Shown: one piece after another, positions 6,195 through 7,558 of the stretch
Layout: each line of letters opens with the position of its first letter
Position numbering within the stretch: position 1 is the stretch's first letter
Source of the DNA: Acidobacteriota bacterium
Lineage (GTDB): Bacteria > Acidobacteriota > Blastocatellia > Pyrinomonadales > Pyrinomonadaceae
Assembly (NCBI GenBank): GCA_013696385.1
Contig: JACCYR010000178.1
Span: forward strand, 1-7,558
Reading direction: 5' to 3'
Length of the DNA stretch: 7,558 nucleotides
Position numbers and translations under genes: made by a program
The notes under the pieces: model-generated
Databases searched by the model: none
Seen by the model: only the letters and a program-made list of their open reading frames with translations
Told to the model about the DNA's origin: nothing

Positions 6195-7232
6195 TTACGG
6201 ATTTGAACCCGTGAAAACTAAGCCTGTTTTTTCATCCAATCCGAACATTAGATTCATATTCTGCACGGCTTGTCCCGCCGCGCCTTTGACCAAATTATCA
6301 ATTGCTGAAAAAACGACGATTTGTTTGTTCGGGTTTGAATGCGCGGCGATATCGCAAAAGTTTGTCGTTTTTACCCAGTTGATGTCCGGCGAGCCATCCA
6401 CGACACGCACGAAAAAAGAATCTTTGTAAAAAAGCTCATATAGATTTTTCAAATCTTCGCCGGTTAGATTAACCGTTGTCTCTAAATAACACGATGCGAA
6501 AATGCCGCGCGAAACGGGAAGCGAATGTGTCATGAAAACAAAGTTGTTTTCAAACGCGCCGACTGCTTTCAAATGCTGTTCGATTTCGGGAACATGCTGA
6601 TGTTGAAAAGGCTTATACGCATAAAAAGAATTCATCCTCTGCGGGTGATGAGTGTTCGCCGCCGCTTTCGCGCCCGAACCGCTTGAGCCTGTTTTCGCGT
6701 CAACGATAATTTTCCCCGTCAGCAATCCGCTTTTCACCATCGGGGCAAGCGCAAGCAAAGTCGCCGTCGCAAAGCATCCTGGATTGGCAATATACTGCGC
6801 CTGTGTAATTGCCTCGCGGTTTGTTTCGGTCAAACCATAAACGAATTCTTTCTGCAAATCCGTCGCCGTGTGTTCGAGTTTGTAAAACTCTCGAAAAACA
6901 TCGCCGTCGTTAATCCGAAAATCGCCTGACAAATCAATAACTTTCAAGTTTTTCGGCAATTGCTGAATCAGACTCAACGCCTGACCGTGCGGCAAGGCAA
7001 AAAATGCGACATCAATATTTTCGAGTTCTGCTAAATCTTCGGGCGATTTTTCAAATTTCAAATCCGTCAAACCGAACAAATTTCTATGTACTTCGCCGAC
7101 CGATTTTCCCGCGTGTTCGTTTGCCGTCACCAAAACGATTTCCGCATTCAGATGAAAAAGCAGAATCCGCAAAAGCTCGCTTCCACCGTAACCCGAACCG
7201 CCGAAGATTGCGATTTTAATTTTCCTTTGCAT
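6195..7232 (-). CDS. argC: N-acetyl-gamma-glutamyl-phosphate reductase
   Basis: Reduces N-acylglutamyl phosphate to the semialdehyde with NADPH, third step of arginine synthesis. The protein is 345 aa. The Rossmann loop GGSGYGG is at 11-17 directly after the first strand, ALPHG at 79-83, and DLSGDFR at 100-106. The catalytic Cys153 sits in ANPGCFATA, followed by the TGSSGSGAKA loop (181-190). The histidine segment HQHVPEIEQ is at 211-219, and the C-terminal DNLVKGAAGQAVQNMN at 312-327. All family landmarks are present, so it should be active. The ATG is 2 nt after the stop of the upstream gene. The nearest AGAAGG-like site is about 20 nt away inside that gene, which suggests translational coupling. 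Confidence 0.95.
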   Translation of the reverse strand: MQRKIKIAIFGGSGYGGSELLRILLFHLNAEIVLVTANEHAGKSVGEVHRNLFGLTDLKFEKSPEDLAELENIDVAFFALPHGQALSLIQQLPKNLKVIDLSGDFRINDGDVFREFYKLEHTATDLQKEFVYGLTETNREAITQAQYIANPGCFATATLLALAPMVKSGLLTGKIIVDAKTGSSGSGAKAAANTHHPQRMNSFYAYKPFQHQHVPEIEQHLKAVGAFENNFVFMTHSLPVSRGIFASCYLETTVNLTGEDLKNLYELFYKDSFFVRVVDGSPDINWVKTTNFCDIAAHSNPNKQIVVFSAIDNLVKGAAGQAVQNMNLMFGLDEKTGLVFTGSNP

Positions 7233-7234
7233 AA

Positions 7235-7558
7235 TTAAGCAAAAGCTAATTCCTTCTGTTTGGAAAAATTTATCAACTCAAAAAGACGTAATCCGTCGCG
7301 TCGCGCATTACCCGCGCTCAGTCCAAATTCGTTTCGCACAAAATCCTCACCCATTTGTGAATCTGTGACCGATCCGGCAATAACACCGACTTCAATTCCG
7401 AGATTTTTCAAAACCGCAACACCGCCGATAACGCCAATGTAATCCGACGCGCAAAAGACGAAACAGGAAACCGCGCTTTTTATTTCCAAATCTTTCAAAA
7501 TCGAATCAACCGAATAACTGCCGACAATGCCGTCGCCGAGTTCGACAACGATTAAATC
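7235..7558 (-). CDS. Unrecognised protein, C-terminal 107 residues, upstream in the arg block
   Basis: The frame is open from the window edge to a TAA at 7235-7237, so the 5' part is missing. The visible part starts DLIVVELGDGIVGSYSVD, a hydrophobic strand ending in acidic and glycine residues that resembles a Walker-B-like or BioD-like strand. A second strand-like segment follows (AVSCFVFCASDYIGVIGGVAVL), then GIEVGVIAGSVTD and a charged C-terminus with NARRDGLRLFEL. No signal peptide or membrane segment is evident in this part. I do not recognise the family; a P-loop NTPase or ligase-like fold is only a guess. The TTG at 7496-7498 is internal and not the real start. The 2-nt gap to argC puts it in the same transcript, so a link to arginine synthesis is plausible but unproven. 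Confidence 0.7.
   Translation of the reverse strand, partial: DLIVVELGDGIVGSYSVDSILKDLEIKSAVSCFVFCASDYIGVIGGVAVLKNLGIEVGVIAGSVTDSQMGEDFVRNEFGLSAGNARRDGLRLFELINFSKQKELAFA

Overview
The window is a compact block of amino-acid biosynthesis genes, nearly all on the minus strand. It is moderate in GC (mid-40s percent by eye). The genes fit a bacterium that makes arginine through acylated intermediates. The enzyme set (an ArgF'-type acylornithine carbamoyltransferase, a fused chorismate mutase-prephenate dehydratase and a divergent class I-beta DAHP synthase) and the protein style suggest Acidobacteriota (Blastocatellia-like), with Bacteroidota as the alternative. That assignment is a low-confidence guess.

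Layout, read along minus-strand transcription from the right edge. First comes the 3' end of an unrecognised gene (7235-7558), followed 2 nt later by argC (6195-7232) and 11 nt later by an argD-type aminotransferase (4999-6183). A 410-nt break (4589-4998) holds a decayed, oppositely oriented C-terminal fragment of a homoserine dehydrogenase and a long hairpin. The genes resume with argF' (3590-4588) and argB (2706-3593), which share an ATGA stop/start overlap. A 74-nt spacer with mutually exclusive hairpins follows. Then come pheA (1474-2631) and, 10 nt later, the DAHP synthase gene (345-1463). The left edge (1-135, plus strand) carries the last 44 codons of an IS transposase. About 210 nt without a recognised gene separate it from the DAHP synthase.

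How the genes work together: ArgB phosphorylates an N-acylglutamate, ArgC reduces it to the semialdehyde, ArgD transaminates it to N-acylornithine, and ArgF' carbamoylates that directly to N-acylcitrulline. No acyltransferase, deacylase, argG or argH is visible. The DAHP synthase opens the shikimate pathway, and PheA takes chorismate to phenylpyruvate with a Phe-sensing ACT domain. Arginine and phenylalanine synthesis may therefore share a transcript.

The main point of interest is the ArgF' protein. At the two positions I can recall as diagnostic it carries Thr91 and Ile299, where the Xanthomonas N-acetylornithine enzyme has Glu92 and carboxylated Lys302. It resembles the Bacteroides N-succinylornithine enzyme there, so the pathway may run on succinylated rather than acetylated intermediates. 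Second are the hom remnant inside the arg block, the alternative hairpins ahead of pheA, and a DAHP synthase with an apparent Glu-to-Asp change in a metal ligand.
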